The translations under genes and the position numbers were made by a program. Below are positions 1 through 10,942 of a DNA stretch of 64,000 bases, piece after piece. Every line of letters starts with the position of its first letter. Position 1 is the stretch's first letter. The notes under the pieces are model-generated. The model was given only the letters and a program-made list of their open reading frames with translations, was not told where the DNA came from and ran no database searches. This DNA is from Megalobrama amblycephala (Eukaryota; Chordata; Actinopteri; Cypriniformes; Xenocyprididae), in NCBI RefSeq assembly GCF_018812025.1, contig NC_063051.1, positions 7,296,396 to 7,360,395 of the forward strand. The letters run 5' to 3'.

Positions 1-694
1 CAGTAACGTCTGGATCTGCACAGGTGAATCAACAGACTAGGTAAGCAAGAACAACAGCGAAAATGGCAGATGGAGCAATAATAACTGACATGATCCATGA
101 TAGCATGATATTTTTAGTGATATTTGTAAATTGTCTTTCTAAATGTTTCGTTAGCATGTTGCTAATGTACTGTTAAATGAGGTTAAAGTTACCATCATTT
201 CTTACTGAATTCACAGAGACAAGAGTCGTCGCTATTTTCATTTTTAACCACTGTATAATTCATAAACACAACTTCATTCTTTATAAATCTCTCCAACAGT
301 GTAGCATTAGCCGTTAGCCACGGAGCACAGCCTCAAACTCATAGAGAATCAAATATAAACATCAAAATAAATACTTTACTCACATAATTCGAAGCATGCA
401 TGCAGCATGCATGACAAACATCTTGTAAAGATCCATTTGAGGGTTATATTAGCTGTGTGAACTTTGTAAATGTGCTGTAATATAATCGAGAGCTCGTGTG
501 GCAGGGAGCACCCGAATTAAAGCGGCGCGCTGAAAAATCAGTGCATAGTTAATGATGCCCCAAAATAGGCAGTTAAAAAAATTAATTAAAAAAAATCTAT
601 GGGGTATTTTGAGCTGAAACTTCACAGACACATTCAGGGGACACCTTAGACTTATATTACATCTTGTGAAAAAGCATTCTTTGGCACCTTTAAG
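1..694 (+). mobile_element. TTAA-type nonautonomous transposon, left-truncated by window edge (copy 1)
   Basis: The sequence matches 56080-56782 almost base for base, with the same AATGGCAGATGGAGCAATAA block and the same AGCTGAAACTTCACAGACAC block near the right end. It ends GGCACCTTTAA at 684-694, the complement of the TTAAAGGTGCC start of the full copy. Only the right part is inside the window. It has no long reading frame. Piggybac/Kolobok-type TTAA target use is inferred from the full copy. Confidence 0.75.
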
Positions 695-1330
695 AAATAT
701 CTTTGTCAATTCCACAATGCAAAAATCTTTCCATGCCAGGCCCATAGTTGACAATATTGTAATGTACATTTTTTACATCATTTTGCCTGTTGTTTTTAAG
801 AAAAGATTCCATAACAGTAAACCATTTAATGACAATAACAACAAAACCTCACAATACTCAAAAAGACATCGCTGGTCACCATCTATTGGTGAATTACCAT
901 ATTAGCCGATATATAGTGGTATTACTGTTGCAAACATAAGCAAAGTCTGGACGCGTACATACAATTCATGGTGATTTGAGAACTATATTTTTATGGCAAT
1001 TTCTGCATATGACTTTTAAAATATTCTGACAGTGTCCCTTTCATATCTGTCATATCATAATACAAGAATTCAAGATAATGGAAAGACATTTTGTGCCCTT
1101 TACTTATCTAATTTAAATGTCTTTGGCAGATATCTTTACAAATGAGATTTTCTGGAAATAAGCTTGCTGGAATTTTGCACATTTTTAAGCTGAAAGTATT
1201 AATTTTACACATTTATCTCATTGATTTTGATTTTCTATGGAGCCAAGAAGCTTACAGAACAGCATCAACCAGTCCAACAAACACTCTCCCCCCAAAAAAC
1301 AAATAATAATAATAAAAAAATTGTAGTCAC
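695..1330. other. No gene or element recognised
   Basis: AT-rich sequence containing only short chance reading frames and an A-rich run near 1305-1320. I see no terminal repeats or splice-bounded coding stretch. Confidence 0.5.
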
Positions 1331-1736
1331 AGGGGCAGTACCCTCAAATGGACATCTTGAAAAAAAAAAAAAAAAGTTTTTCCTTTGCTTTTTTTTACAT
1401 ACAAACGACAACGTTGTCAAAATGATCCCCGTTCACACAGATCCGCGAAAACTACTAAAAACGATGTATTACTTATGCCAGGCCAGTAGATGGCGATGTC
1501 ACTTTGTAAAGAAAAACTACGTGCCTATAGACTTGAACATATAATACACATATGCATGATGTCAACCGTTTTCACAAATTCACTTTTTTGTAGTATTTTT
1601 TCACAGAGAAAATAACGGTGTTGTTTTCAAAAACTTGCATTTTCAGGCCCCCAAAACACCATTGTTGTGTAAACGAATGGCCAAAATGCATGAAAAGTTT
1701 TCCATAATAAAAAACTGTGTCGTGTGAACTGCCCCT
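1331..1736. mobile_element. Candidate MITE with AGGGGCAGT ends
   Basis: The left end AGGGGCAGTACC and right end GAACTGCCCCTT are inverted copies over about 9 bases. The interior contains the tract CAGGCCCCCAAAACACC and a block about T-A-GATGGCGATGTCAC that I recognise as typical of a dispersed zebrafish-type repeat. No clear target-site duplication was seen, so the boundaries are tentative. Confidence 0.4.
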
Positions 1737-1751
1737 TATTTTCCCTTAAAT

Positions 1752-1826
1752 TGTTCATAGCAGTACCTTAAGGGTACATATTACTTCAGATTAGTAATAT
1801 GTACCCTTGAGGTACTGCTATGAACA
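1752..1826. repeat. Short near-perfect hairpin
   Basis: TGTTCATAGCAGTACCTTA and its complement TGAGGTACTGCTATGAACA bracket a second paired segment, GGGTACATATTAC with GTAATATGTACCC. Together they form a stem of roughly 34 bp with a loop of about 6 bases. It probably belongs to a larger decayed MITE, because GTACCCCTAAAGG follows downstream, but no outer ends were resolved. It does not look like a terminator of a host gene. Confidence 0.7.
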
Positions 1827-1930
1827 TTTACCATATCTTTGTACCATATCTACCTTGTAAAGTTGTCCCCGTCTCAGTGACAAACTGCTGTACCCCTAAA
1901 GGTTTTTTTCCTGACAGTGAATAATTGAGC

Positions 1931-2145
1931 TAATTGAGAAGAGGTATAATATTACTCACTTTTCCAGACTAATATTGACCTGCTGGAGAAAAAAAACTGG
2001 TAAAATTTTCCATAATAGAGGTACAAAAGTCATATCTATACTAGAAAATAATATTATGAGACTGGGCTCTTTTGACTTAGCAACCACCTATAACACCATA
2101 GCAACTACCTACGATATCTTAGCATCATAGTGGCGAGTTTTGCAA
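1931..2145. repeat. Dispersed repeat R, diverged copy with GCAACCAC tail
   Basis: A GAGAAGAGGTATAAT-like block leads into TAGCAACCACCTATAACACC and TAGCAACTACC units. The same order, a GAGGAGAGGTGT block followed by GCAACCAC-type units, occurs at 39418-39660 and 58288-58400, and the tail resembles the minisatellite at 59428-60420. This is the most diverged of the three copies. Confidence 0.4.
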
Positions 2146-3593
2146 TACTCATACACCAGGCATTTTCTTGTGTAAAAATCTAGTTCCTTCCTTTATCACA
2201 TGCTCTTTCCTTTCTAAAGCTCAAAAATGTTTGAGTTCTTAACTTTGGACACTCATTGATAGATCAGCAGGCAACCAAAAATGCTGCTATTTACAAATTA
2301 GGCCCATTAGGCACATATGGTTGGACATTTGGAATATTTATGTCGCAGTCACTTTTCAACCATTCTCCGGGTTTGCTTCTAGATCCATTTTAAGCACAGT
2401 TCCACATACTTTCGATTCTCCTTTTCCACAAGGCATTGTGGTGGGTTGGATTCCAAAGCAACATTTTGAGACAGTGTCAAGAATTACTATGTAAGGAGAG
2501 AGAAGACAATGGCTTATCTGCAGCGCCTCTGCATCTGTGGAGGTGACTAATTTCTCAGAGCTACGGAACCATCACTTAGAGTTCAGCGGGGGAAAAAAAA
2601 GATAACGTGTGAGAGAATGAGGCACACCAAGATTGGATGAGCTCTGCTCTACTTTTCACAGGAAGGAAGAGCTGCCCACATCTCTGGAACCTGACATGCT
2701 CTCTTTTCCCACTCTATGGCCTCCTGTCTGTTTGACAGCCTGATCCATGTTTACTTCCTCTCAAAAGCTATGGACAAATCATAGACGGCCATGAACACCT
2801 CCCCTTCCTCTCCCTCAATCTTTTTTCTGTGTGCGAATGTGTGTTGGAGACGCCAACCCTGATGTTCCCTCTCTCCTGCCGGCATTTCCACTTTCTCAAT
2901 GCATGTCAGCCAAGTGGAAAAGACCTGTCAATCAAATAAAGCATGCACACACGCCAGTGTTTCCTAAAGAATTCTTTCTGTGCAGAAACCCTCCATGCAA
3001 TCCTGTTTCAATCAGTCCTAACTACATACTTTATTTTTAACATTTGTTTATTTATAATATTTATAATTAATGCTGGCATTAAATATTTAAAAAAAAAATA
3101 ATAATAATATGCACCTTGACCACTACAGTACATGGCATAATAAGGATCTTTTATCTACCATTGGAGCAATTTGAGTTCATGCTCATTAAAAGTATCAGCT
3201 CATAAGAGTCCTCTGTTCACGAATGGTACAGTACTAATTGTGCATGCAGCCGGTGAAGAAAGACATGTTGTCTACAACATTTTTTTTAAGCCATCACATT
3301 CAACTCAGACTGCCAACTCACAATTTGGGTAAAACATAATTTCTTTTGTCATGGCGCTGTGCAGGAAACTCTGGCACACACATAATTAAACGTCAAAGAA
3401 CACATGCAGATCTTGCTGTAGAAGTAATTCCACACTTCCACAATTACTCTGAATTTTGACAACAGACAGATGTTGCTATTGATTCATTCTCTCGACTGAA
3501 CGTGTTCTCTTGAACTTACATAAAACTCATTACACAAAACTTTCTTGATGATGTATTTCCAAGAGGGCCTCAATAAAATGTCAAATACTCATA
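2146..3593. other. Unique-looking DNA without a recognised gene
   Basis: Mixed-composition sequence. The part 2490-2960 is richer in GC and less repetitive than its surroundings. A 69-codon reading frame at 2831-3040 lacks splice context or protein resemblance and is judged chance. No transposon ends were seen. Confidence 0.45.
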
Positions 3594-3642
3594 CACTACC
3601 GTTCAAAAGTTTTGGGATCTGTTCATGTTTTTGAAAGAAGTT

Positions 3643-5673
3643 GGTAACACTTTACATTAAGGTTTCCTTTGTAAAGGGTTTATAAAGGTGTTTGTTAATG
3701 ACACTATAAATGCATTATAAATCGTTGATAAGCAGTTATAACTGCATGAATAAAAAGGGTGACTTTAACGTAATACCTGCCAAATAGTGAGCCATTTTAA
3801 TTCACATGTTATAAATGCTTAATAAATGTATTTATTCACACATATTTTACTCAGGACCAGATTTTGTGCACTGTAAAACCCAATAAGTTCAGAATACTCA
3901 AAACATTTGAGGAAACTTATTACCTCAAGACATTTAAGTAAACTAACTAATTTTGTTAATGTTGGTAGAACTTAACATTTTTGTGACAAGTGGGGCGGGG
4001 CTGAGAGCCATGGAAGTGGATCAAGGCCAGTGTGGTCTCTCACTAACAATCCCGTCACCAGCATCCCTTTCCCAACTCATCATAATGTTAATTACATACA
4101 GTTAATTTACATAAACATCATATTCAGATCTTGGTTAAATGTTACATAGAAAATAACACATGCTATTATAACTATCAGAGAGACTGTCATTACATAATAG
4201 CATATATGTAATCGAACAACATATGTGGTCTTAAATGTTTTGCAGCTCATCCTCAACCTAACCACAGGCTCTACTCTTCACCACAGTGGTAACCCTACAA
4301 AACTAACATAACAGAACCCCCCTGAATCCTAACATAACACAACATTAAACATTAACTTATATCTTCATATGACTTAATCTTGTGCAAAAACACACAAAAT
4401 AACACTTAATTTCAACAGTTATTTATATGGTCTGACGCAAAGCATGCTGGGAGTTAGAAATCTGCTGCAGCTCAACTCAATCATATTAAATTCAGCTTAC
4501 TACAATGAAATTTTGAGTTCATGCAACTTTTTTCTATTAAGTACAATGACCTTTCATTATTATTTGAGTGAAACAAACTCATTTAATTTAATTAATTTCA
4601 CTGTTCGGTTTTACAGTGTGGTTATTTCATGATGCAGCAAAAATATACTGTTATGGTGAGACTGAAGGATGATTTATTTGTGGTTTTATCAATAATATCT
4701 CATGACTTATGTCACGTTTATTCTCACTGTTGCTCATCAGAATTTACTCTGTGCATTACCCATGATACTCTGTAAAAAGGTCATGATGCCTATTCAGAGG
4801 AATGTATAAAAACTGATTTAATGTTTTTCAAGATGAAATTATCAAACTTTATTATGAAAAAAACAACATACGAGCACAACAACCATAACTTGATAAGATA
4901 TTAATAATAAAAAAAAAGTAATTACTTATTAATTATTATTATTATTTGTTACCTGTGAATCCTAATGAAGGGTGAACCATTTATTCATGAGTTATAAATG
5001 TTAGTAACCTGTGAAAGTGAACCTTAATGTAAACTGGATAACATTTATAAATCATGAATAAATGGTCCACAGGAATTCACTTTACATTAAGGTTCACTTT
5101 CACAAGTTACTAATATTTATAAACTATGAATAAATGATTCATCCTTCATTAGGTTTCACAGGTAACTAATAATGTAATTACATTTTTCATTATAAATATC
5201 TCAAGTTATGGTTGTGCGTGTATGTTTTTTTTTTTTTTTTTTTTTTTCAAAATAATTTCATCTTGAAAAACATACATTTATACATTCCTCTGAATAGGCA
5301 TCATGACCTTTTTACAGAGTATCATAGGTAATGCACAGAGTAAATTCTGATGAGCAACAGTGAGAATAAACATGACATAAGTCATGAGATATTATTGATA
5401 AAACCACAAATAAATCATCCTTCAGTCTCACCATAACAGTATATTTTTTGCTGCATCATGAAATAACCAGAAATCTGGTTCTGAGTAAAATATGTGTGAA
5501 TAAATACATTTATTAAGCATTTATAACATGGGGGTTAAAAATGGCTCACTATTTATTCATGCAGTTATAACTGCTTATCAACGACTTATAATGCATTTGT
5601 AAATAAGTTATTAGCCATTAACAAACACCTTTATAAACCCTTTACAAAGGGAACCTTAATGTAAAGTGTTACC
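3643..5673. mobile_element. Two-kilobase palindromic (foldback) element
   Basis: The left end GGTAACACTTTACATTAAGG is the inverse of the right end CCTTAATGTAAAGTGTTACC, and complementarity continues inwards for over 600 bases per arm to a centre near 5050. The flanks AAGAAGTT and AAGAAGTC form a probable 8-bp target duplication with one mismatch. The left arm is interrupted by a 750-bp insertion at 3869-4618; the right arm is interrupted only by a T run at 5226-5250. No coding capacity was seen. The arms could extrude as a hairpin and be misassembled. Confidence 0.82.
3869..4618. mobile_element. Terminal-inverted-repeat element inserted in the palindrome's left arm
   Basis: It starts CACTGTAAAACC and ends GGTTTTACAGTG. 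It has no counterpart at the mirror position in the right arm (about 5467-5475), which reads straight through, so it inserted after the palindrome formed or was acquired by one arm only. A 62-codon reading frame at 4444-4632 shows no recognisable domain. Confidence 0.75.
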
Positions 5674-6030
5674 AAGAAGTCGCTTATGCTTAACAAGGCT
5701 GCATTTATTTGATAAAAAAATTACAGTAAAAACTGTAGTATTGCATAGTACTGTTTTAATATATTTTTAAAAAAAATGTAATTTATTCCTGTGATGGTAA
5801 AGTTGAATTTTCAGCATCATTACTCCAGTCTTCAGTGTCACATGATCCTTCAGAAATCATTCTAATATGCTGATTTGCTGCTCAAGAAACATTTCTTATA
5901 GGTTTGTGGAAACCATGATTTTCAGGTTTCTTTGATGAACAAAGTTCAAAAGAACAGAATTTATAATTTTGTAACATTGTCTTTACTCTCACTTTTGATC
6001 TAACTGACCCCAAACTTTTGAACGATATAG

Positions 6031-6748
6031 CCTATTCATGATCATTAGATTGTCATCATCATCATGAAAAGCTTATTTCTTTTATTAGCCTATACATAAA
6101 AGGTTCTAACTTTATTGAAAATTAAAAATACAAAGAGATAAAAGGAAGGAATCTTGTCTTTAATGACCACAGTGATGAATGAGTCTCACAGAAATCTGGC
6201 CATAAAGTTGTACGATCCGTATAAGTGGGCACTTAGAGTGAAATCTTTCTAGGGCTAAATTAACTTTTAAACAGAGCGCTGACCTACAACCCACATCTCT
6301 GCAATAATTTTGAAATGATGCTCAGTTTCTCAGTGTTTTCAAACAGTTTGTGTTAGAAGTGTTTTTTACTTGAACAAACTATTCTCATTCACTTCCATGT
6401 ACTATATTTTGTTCATTGAACTCTCTCCCTTGTGAAGCACATGGCTGCTTTGGTCTTTTCCCATTTCAAAGACTGACTATGGTATGGGCTGTAAGTAGCA
6501 TATTATTGGTGGGACATACTGTACTGAATGAATATACCCATACGCTGAACGAGTTGGTGTTTTTTTGAGGCCGAATGACTCAAGACAGCGCTTAACGGAC
6601 GAGGACAGCACTTGTGACTGAATGAACCAAATGAGTTGTACCGAATGAGAATCTGTTGACAGTGACTGAACAATGACTCAAATAATAAATTAATGACTCT
6701 TTTGAGTCGGTTCACTCGTGTAAATTGGCCAAATGTCATAGCGACGTT
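6031..6748. other. No gene recognised; decayed repeat-like DNA
   Basis: The first part is AT-rich and unstructured. From about 6520, motifs such as TGAATGA and GACTCAAATAATAA recur, suggesting a decayed element related to the duplicated blocks at 8540-9190, whose text is similar in style. No ends could be defined. Confidence 0.35.
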
Positions 6749-7149
6749 GGCTGTGTCCGAAAACCTAGGTAGCTGTCTTGCTGCCTCGCTGCCTTATAAG
6801 AGAATGACTTACGACAGCGTTTGTGCATGAAGGCACCTCACGAAACTGATTTCGCGGACAGACTTCTGAGCAGTGATGCCGGTAATGCGTTACTTAGTAA
6901 CGCATTACTCTAATCTGACCACTTTTTTCAGTAACGAGTAATCTAACGCATTACTATTTCCAAACCAGTAATCAGATTAAAGTTACTTAACCAAGTCACT
7001 GTGCGTTACTATTTTTGTCATTTTCCTTAATAAAAATATATATTTATTTCTTCTTGCATCTCGGGGAGTGAAGTCACATTTGCGACAAGTCACGTTTTCA
7101 GCATGCATGAAGTTCACGTCACGTGTACGTACCACGCAGCGACACAAAC

Positions 7150-7550
7150 GTAAACAATGGAGGGAGGCGAGAGATGTGCGTTTTCAAGATGCATTCTAGA
7201 CTCTGTGCTGGCGGCGACAAAGTGTTATCTAGCTACAAAAACACTACGTCGAATTTGAAAAAAACATTTGGAGTCGCAGCACTGCGCAGTCAAACTTATA
7301 GAGCAAGTCACACCAGGTGATGAGAAGCAGAGAGCAGGAGGTCCCCGACCACCCAAACAACAAAAGCTGGACTTCGGTGCAAAACCAGTAAGTGGGGGAG
7401 AGTTGAAGAAGTTAGTCGGGCAGTTTGTTGTGGAGGAAATGCTGCCATTAAATACGGTTGACTCGCCCTCGTTTCATGCCATAATAAACAAGATCCCTAC
7501 CACTGTCAATGCTGCGCTGCCTCACAGAACAGCCTTTTCTTCTTTCATAG
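7150..7550 (+). pseudogene. hAT transposase N-terminal fragment with BED-finger remnant
   Basis: One frame reads SSYKNTTSNLKK. After a run of seven A (7258-7264) the frame moves by one, and the neighbouring frame continues HLESQH, giving the SNLKKHLxxxH pattern of a BED zinc finger. The second frame then reads PPKQQKLDFG and LKKLVGQFVVEEMLPL.TVDSPSF, which resembles the segment after the BED finger in ZBED-like hAT transposases. The frame ends in low-complexity sequence at about 7550. No catalytic domain or dimerisation domain follows, so the gene is dead. Confidence 0.75.
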
Positions 7551-7564
7551 TCTTTTTCTTTATT

Positions 7565-7850
7565 TTATTTTTTTATTAAAACAAGTATTTATAAGTGAAG
7601 TCAAGAAAAACTATTTTATTTTTTATTAAAACAAGTATTTATGTTAAGTCAAGAAAGACTGCCTTTATTTTTTATTAAAACAAGTATTTATGTTAAGTGA
7701 AGTCAAGAAAGACTTTTATTTTTTATTAAAACAAGTATTTATGTTAAGTGAAGTCAAGAAAGACTTTTATTTTTTATTAAAACAAGTATTTATGTTAAGT
7801 CAAGAAAGACTGCCTTTATTTTTTGTAAAAACATGTATTTTTTCAGGAAA
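7565..7850. repeat. Tandem repeat, about 50-bp unit, five to six copies
   Basis: The block TTTTATTAAAACAAGTATTT recurs at about 7572, 7622, 7671, 7722 and 7773, each followed by variants of TATGTTAAGT(GAAG)TCAAGAAAGAC, and a sixth degenerate unit closes the array. Units differ by presence or absence of GAAG and GCC. It lies wholly within the hAT element, where the transposase body should be. Confidence 0.9.
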
Positions 7851-8539
7851 TAGTTTTTAAGTTCAACTTTAATTGTCAGGAGATAGATTGTTGATGTTAC
7901 TGTTAAAAATACACTTCCAATAAAGTGAGTGTTGGCAAAACCGGTTGTCATTTTTATGTTGTCGGCAGCTGCTGAATGTAACTAATAAAGTAACTTGTAA
8001 AGTAACTTAGTTACTTTTAAAATCAAGTAATCTGTAAAGTAACTAAGTTACTTTTTAAATCAAGTAATCTGTAAAGTAACTAAGTTACTTTTTCAAAGTA
8101 ACTGTGGCAACACTGCTTCTGAGGCAGCGTAACAGTTTAATGATCTACAGCAATATAGCGCGAGCTTTGGTGAGAACTAAACAAATATTTAATTACTACA
8201 ATAGTAATTTTTCGATAGAAATGATATCAAAATTGAAATGTGTTGGTCAAAATCGTACATTTATACACAAACTGAGCAGCAAATGCAACTTTCGGACGCC
8301 ATCTTTATTTTAGTAGCTCAACTGTCACAGAATGGAAAGCACAGGATTGTGGGATATCAAAGACAGCTAAGGATACATCTATGCTGCCTTCAAAAATCGA
8401 TCAGATGAAGGTATCTCAGGAAACAGGAAGTGAAGCTAACATTGGATTCGGATGTGCCTTGATGCCTTCCTTCCTTGAAATGTGTCCTCAGAAGGCAGCA
8501 TTTTCCAGTTTTCAGACGCAGCCATTGTTCGACATTAAG

Positions 8540-9190
8540 TTTGTTTGGAGCGGTTTCTCATTCCATAAAACAACGCAATAGACTAAATAGACAAAATAGA
8601 TCAAAAGAGCGAAGTGAATATTTACTTACAGTCTTTTGAAATCAAACATAGAAATCCATCCTTTTTAGAGTCAAAGAATTTAAGTTAAATCCCAGCACAT
8701 GCAGCTTGTGAATGACTCTGTACGATCAAGGATATTCAACCAGAAAAGATATCACGAAATAAAGTTAAAAGTAAACTCATTTAAAGTACCATGATATTAC
8801 CGTGTGTCTACTGAATTCTGTCAGCTGTTTAGAATCAGTACAAGAGATTCACAATTCGCAAATGAATAATTCTTTTGAATCTGTTCTTTTCAATGACGAC
8901 CAAACGCACGGTTGTAAATCGGTTCATCATGATTCAGTTCAAATCATTCAGTAATGGTCGTTTGAAGCGGTTTCTCATTCCGTAAAACATTAACAGGAAA
9001 CTTTTTGAACCCAGGGAAGACAAATAGCACCGGATTAAGTGGATATTTACCTACAATCCATAAATACATGGTTTATTATCATTTACGAGCGATGAAGGTC
9101 TGTGTTAAACACATGCACGTGCCACTCCCGAATGACTCTCCAGGTAAATCAGAAGAGTGTCAAAACAATACACGAAACATCAAATGTATC
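8540..9190 (+). repeat. Diverged direct duplication of a ~415-bp block
   Basis: GAGCGGTTTCTCATTCC at 8549 is matched by GAAGCGGTTTCTCATTCC at about 8965. Downstream in both are GTGGATATTTACCTACA-like, GAATGACTCT and TACCATGATATTACC-like segments at the same spacing. This is probably the internal repeat structure of an old transposon. No coding frame was recognised. Confidence 0.6.
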
Positions 9191-9540
9191 ATGGGATTAC
9201 CATGTTTTTTTTAGACATGCACTGTGGATCTTTTAATTAGTTTAGAGTACTATGTAAATATCAGACACTGAGAACATATGGTTGTCATTCATAGTACAAA
9301 ATTGCATTGTATTACCGTTTGATGAGTTCACTGTGCTGTGGTAGGCTACTTTTAAAGGGTGGTTTTGATAAACTGTATCATGTGAATAAGTGGTGTAGAG
9401 ATGATTTGTCTTTGACAGTTTGTGCACCTTGCATCTGGCTTGTTTTTTAACCACTCCTCAGTTTCTCTCCTCATTAACATACCAGCTGGCAATACAGGTT
9501 TTCTGTTTTAGTAGCCTACTTCTTTTAGAGATGTTTTTTG

Positions 9541-9546
<6 letters not shown>
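9191..9546. other. No gene or element recognised
   Basis: AT-rich sequence with a 70-codon minus-strand reading frame that shows no domain, splice context or composition bias. Confidence 0.4.

Positions 9547-9609
<63 letters not shown>
9547..9609. repeat. (TA)n microsatellite
   Basis: About 31 uninterrupted TA units. It is likely polymorphic in length. Confidence 0.95.
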
Positions 9610-9611
<2 letters not shown>

Positions 9612-9784
9612 TAGTCATAGTCACTCATTATACTAAAATCATTGTCACAAGCAACTGCTGAAATTATGTAGTTGATAGAAAGAGTCACTGAACAAATGGC
9701 TTAACAAATTAGAATGAATCTTTTTGGTGAACAGATTCAAAAGATACAAGTCTCGAAATCCCCAGCACTAGCTCCTACATATGC

Positions 9785-9788
<4 letters not shown>

Positions 9789-9820
<32 letters not shown>
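9789..9820. repeat. (AC)n microsatellite
   Basis: Sixteen AC units, with a complementary (GT)n run 90 bases downstream at 9910-9935. The two could pair as an imperfect inverted repeat. Confidence 0.95.
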
Positions 9821-9823
<3 letters not shown>

Positions 9824-9908
9824 TGTGCATTCATGTAAAACTTCGAAAGCACTATTCTCCATTATTTATAGTCTTGTATCTCAGGCTTCAAATTCAGGGA
9901 TGGTATTG

Positions 9909-9935
9909 TTGTGTGTGTGTGTGTGTGTGTGTGTG
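9909..9935. repeat. (GT)n microsatellite
   Basis: About thirteen GT units. Reading frames through this tract and the upstream (AC)n (for example 9714-9989) encode only THTHTH or VCVCVC runs and are not genes. Confidence 0.95.
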
Positions 9936-9959
9936 CTGATGAAGGCCAGGGTGTGTGTG

Positions 9960-10490
9960 GATGGACATGTCGTTTTGGCTCCTCATTAATGACAGCGAGA
10001 GAGCATGGGCCTCTCTAATGCATTCTCCTACCTTGTTCTCTCTCCTCCGTAAGCGGCCTTTGCCTTCCCCTGACAGGACAGAGCCGGTTCTCAACACAGG
10101 TGTGATGTTCGACAGACAATTTTCCAGGCTTTTTTTTTTCCTTCAACCTCCTTTTTTACCTTCATTCTCTCGGGTCCCAGGGAGCACCGCCCCTGTGAGA
10201 TGGAGGGATGAAGTGGGAAGAGCAGGGACGAGAGTGGGCAGGCGAGTGGATAAAAAGACTGCTGTTCTTTTTCATTTGTGTCTTTTTTTTTTTTTCTCCC
10301 CCTCATTTTCCCTCGTCTCTCAGCCAGCTTTTTCTCTGGCTGTCCTGGTTTTTGGTTCTCCAGGGCCAGGGCCTATATTCGGCCGCCATCGGTGTGGGGC
10401 TGAGGTTTCTCTCAGATTCTTTGGTTTAATCAACATTCAGCAGGCTGATAAAACAGAAAAATTCAAAGTGGAAATCCAGCTTTAGTTGCT
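9960..10490. other. GC-richer, pyrimidine-rich unique block; candidate regulatory DNA
   Basis: Composition shifts to GC-rich with long CT-rich tracts (10130-10160, 10260-10320). Overlapping reading frames on both strands, the longest 176 codons at 9955-10485, arise from low stop density and encode Phe/Ser/Pro-rich text without domains. No splice-bounded exon was convincing. It could be a conserved noncoding element. Confidence 0.35.
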
Positions 10491-10942
10491 CTTGTAGTGA
10501 TGGACGATTTGGTTTTTCGGTGGCTGGTGCCGGTATCTAGAGCACATGGTGGCTTATTGCTGATACAATACCAATGTATGAGTACATTTGTAGCTGAGGC
10601 TAGCTGAGTCTATCAAATATTTATCAAATAGCTGTGATGATTTTGATCGAAATGTAAAATTATGCAACATTTTGAATACTGTAGTGATCTTTAATGCACG
10701 ACGATCCTTTCTTGTCTTCGTTTGAGAGCATATTTAATTAGTGTCCCTGGTTAAAACTCTATTTCAGTTTTCATTTAAGCTAGTTGAATCAACCATTGTA
10801 GCTGTTTGTGCAAAATGATGGTTTCTGTGACTGGGGAAAAAATTCTTTAGGCTACTCAAATCATCCTGAAGGCTTACATGATGGTAAACTTTACTAAATT
10901 TTTAAATGTACATCATTCGTCAGCATAGTTATTATCTAGTTA

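Larger units (their letters stand above)
3594..6030 (+). mobile_element. MITE family A, interrupted by a large palindromic insertion
   Basis: The left end is TA-CACTACCGTTCAAAAGTTTT. The right part, 5675-6030, carries the family hallmarks TCAGCATCATTACTCCAG, TCAGTGTCACATGATCC and an inverted CCCCAAACTTTTGAACG end. The element is split after base 3642 by the palindrome at 3643-5673. The same family recurs at 24250, 42194, 42728 (inverted), 45330, 53567 (inverted) and 55740, so it is the commonest repeat here. TA flanks suggest a Tc1/mariner-type or similar nonautonomous element. Confidence 0.8.
6871..8115 (+). mobile_element. Degenerate hAT transposon with perfect 8-bp target duplication
   Basis: The ends CAGTGATGCCGGTAA and GTAACTGTGGCAACACTG are short inverted repeats of the CAGTG type used by hAT elements. 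Both sides are flanked by the identical 8-mer CTTCTGAG (6863-6870 and 8116-8123), the target-duplication length of hAT transposons. The ends are rich in GTAACG/AGTTACTTT units. A transposase N-terminal fragment lies at 7150-7550 and a 50-bp tandem repeat at 7565-7850. The rest of the transposase is deleted, so it is nonautonomous. Confidence 0.9.
6749..8523. mobile_element. Terminal-inverted-repeat element split by a hAT insertion
   Basis: It starts GGCTGTGTCCGAAAAC and ends GTTTTCAGACGCAGCC, which is the inverse with two mismatches. Internal blocks GCTGCCTCGCTGCC (left) and GAAGGCAGCATTTTCC (right) sit near the ends. The hAT element at 6871-8115 lies inside, so without it this element is about 520 bp. 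The flanking target duplication is unclear. No transposase remains. Confidence 0.7.

Noticed and set aside
1751..1830. Transcription terminator or microRNA precursor
   Set aside because: The strong stem lies among MITE-like words and has no adjacent gene; a transposon origin is more likely, although small-RNA data could change this.
7565..7850. CRISPR-like array
   Set aside because: The roughly 50-bp units are contiguous tandem repeats without unique spacers, inside a eukaryotic hAT element.
9714..9989. 91-codon ORF (+) and its minus-strand partner
   Set aside because: They translate the (AC)n and (GT)n microsatellites as Thr-His and Val-Cys runs.
9955..10485. 176-codon ORF, the longest in the window
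   Set aside because: Pyrimidine-rich low-stop sequence gives Phe/Ser/Pro text in several frames and both strands; no domain and no supporting splice sites.
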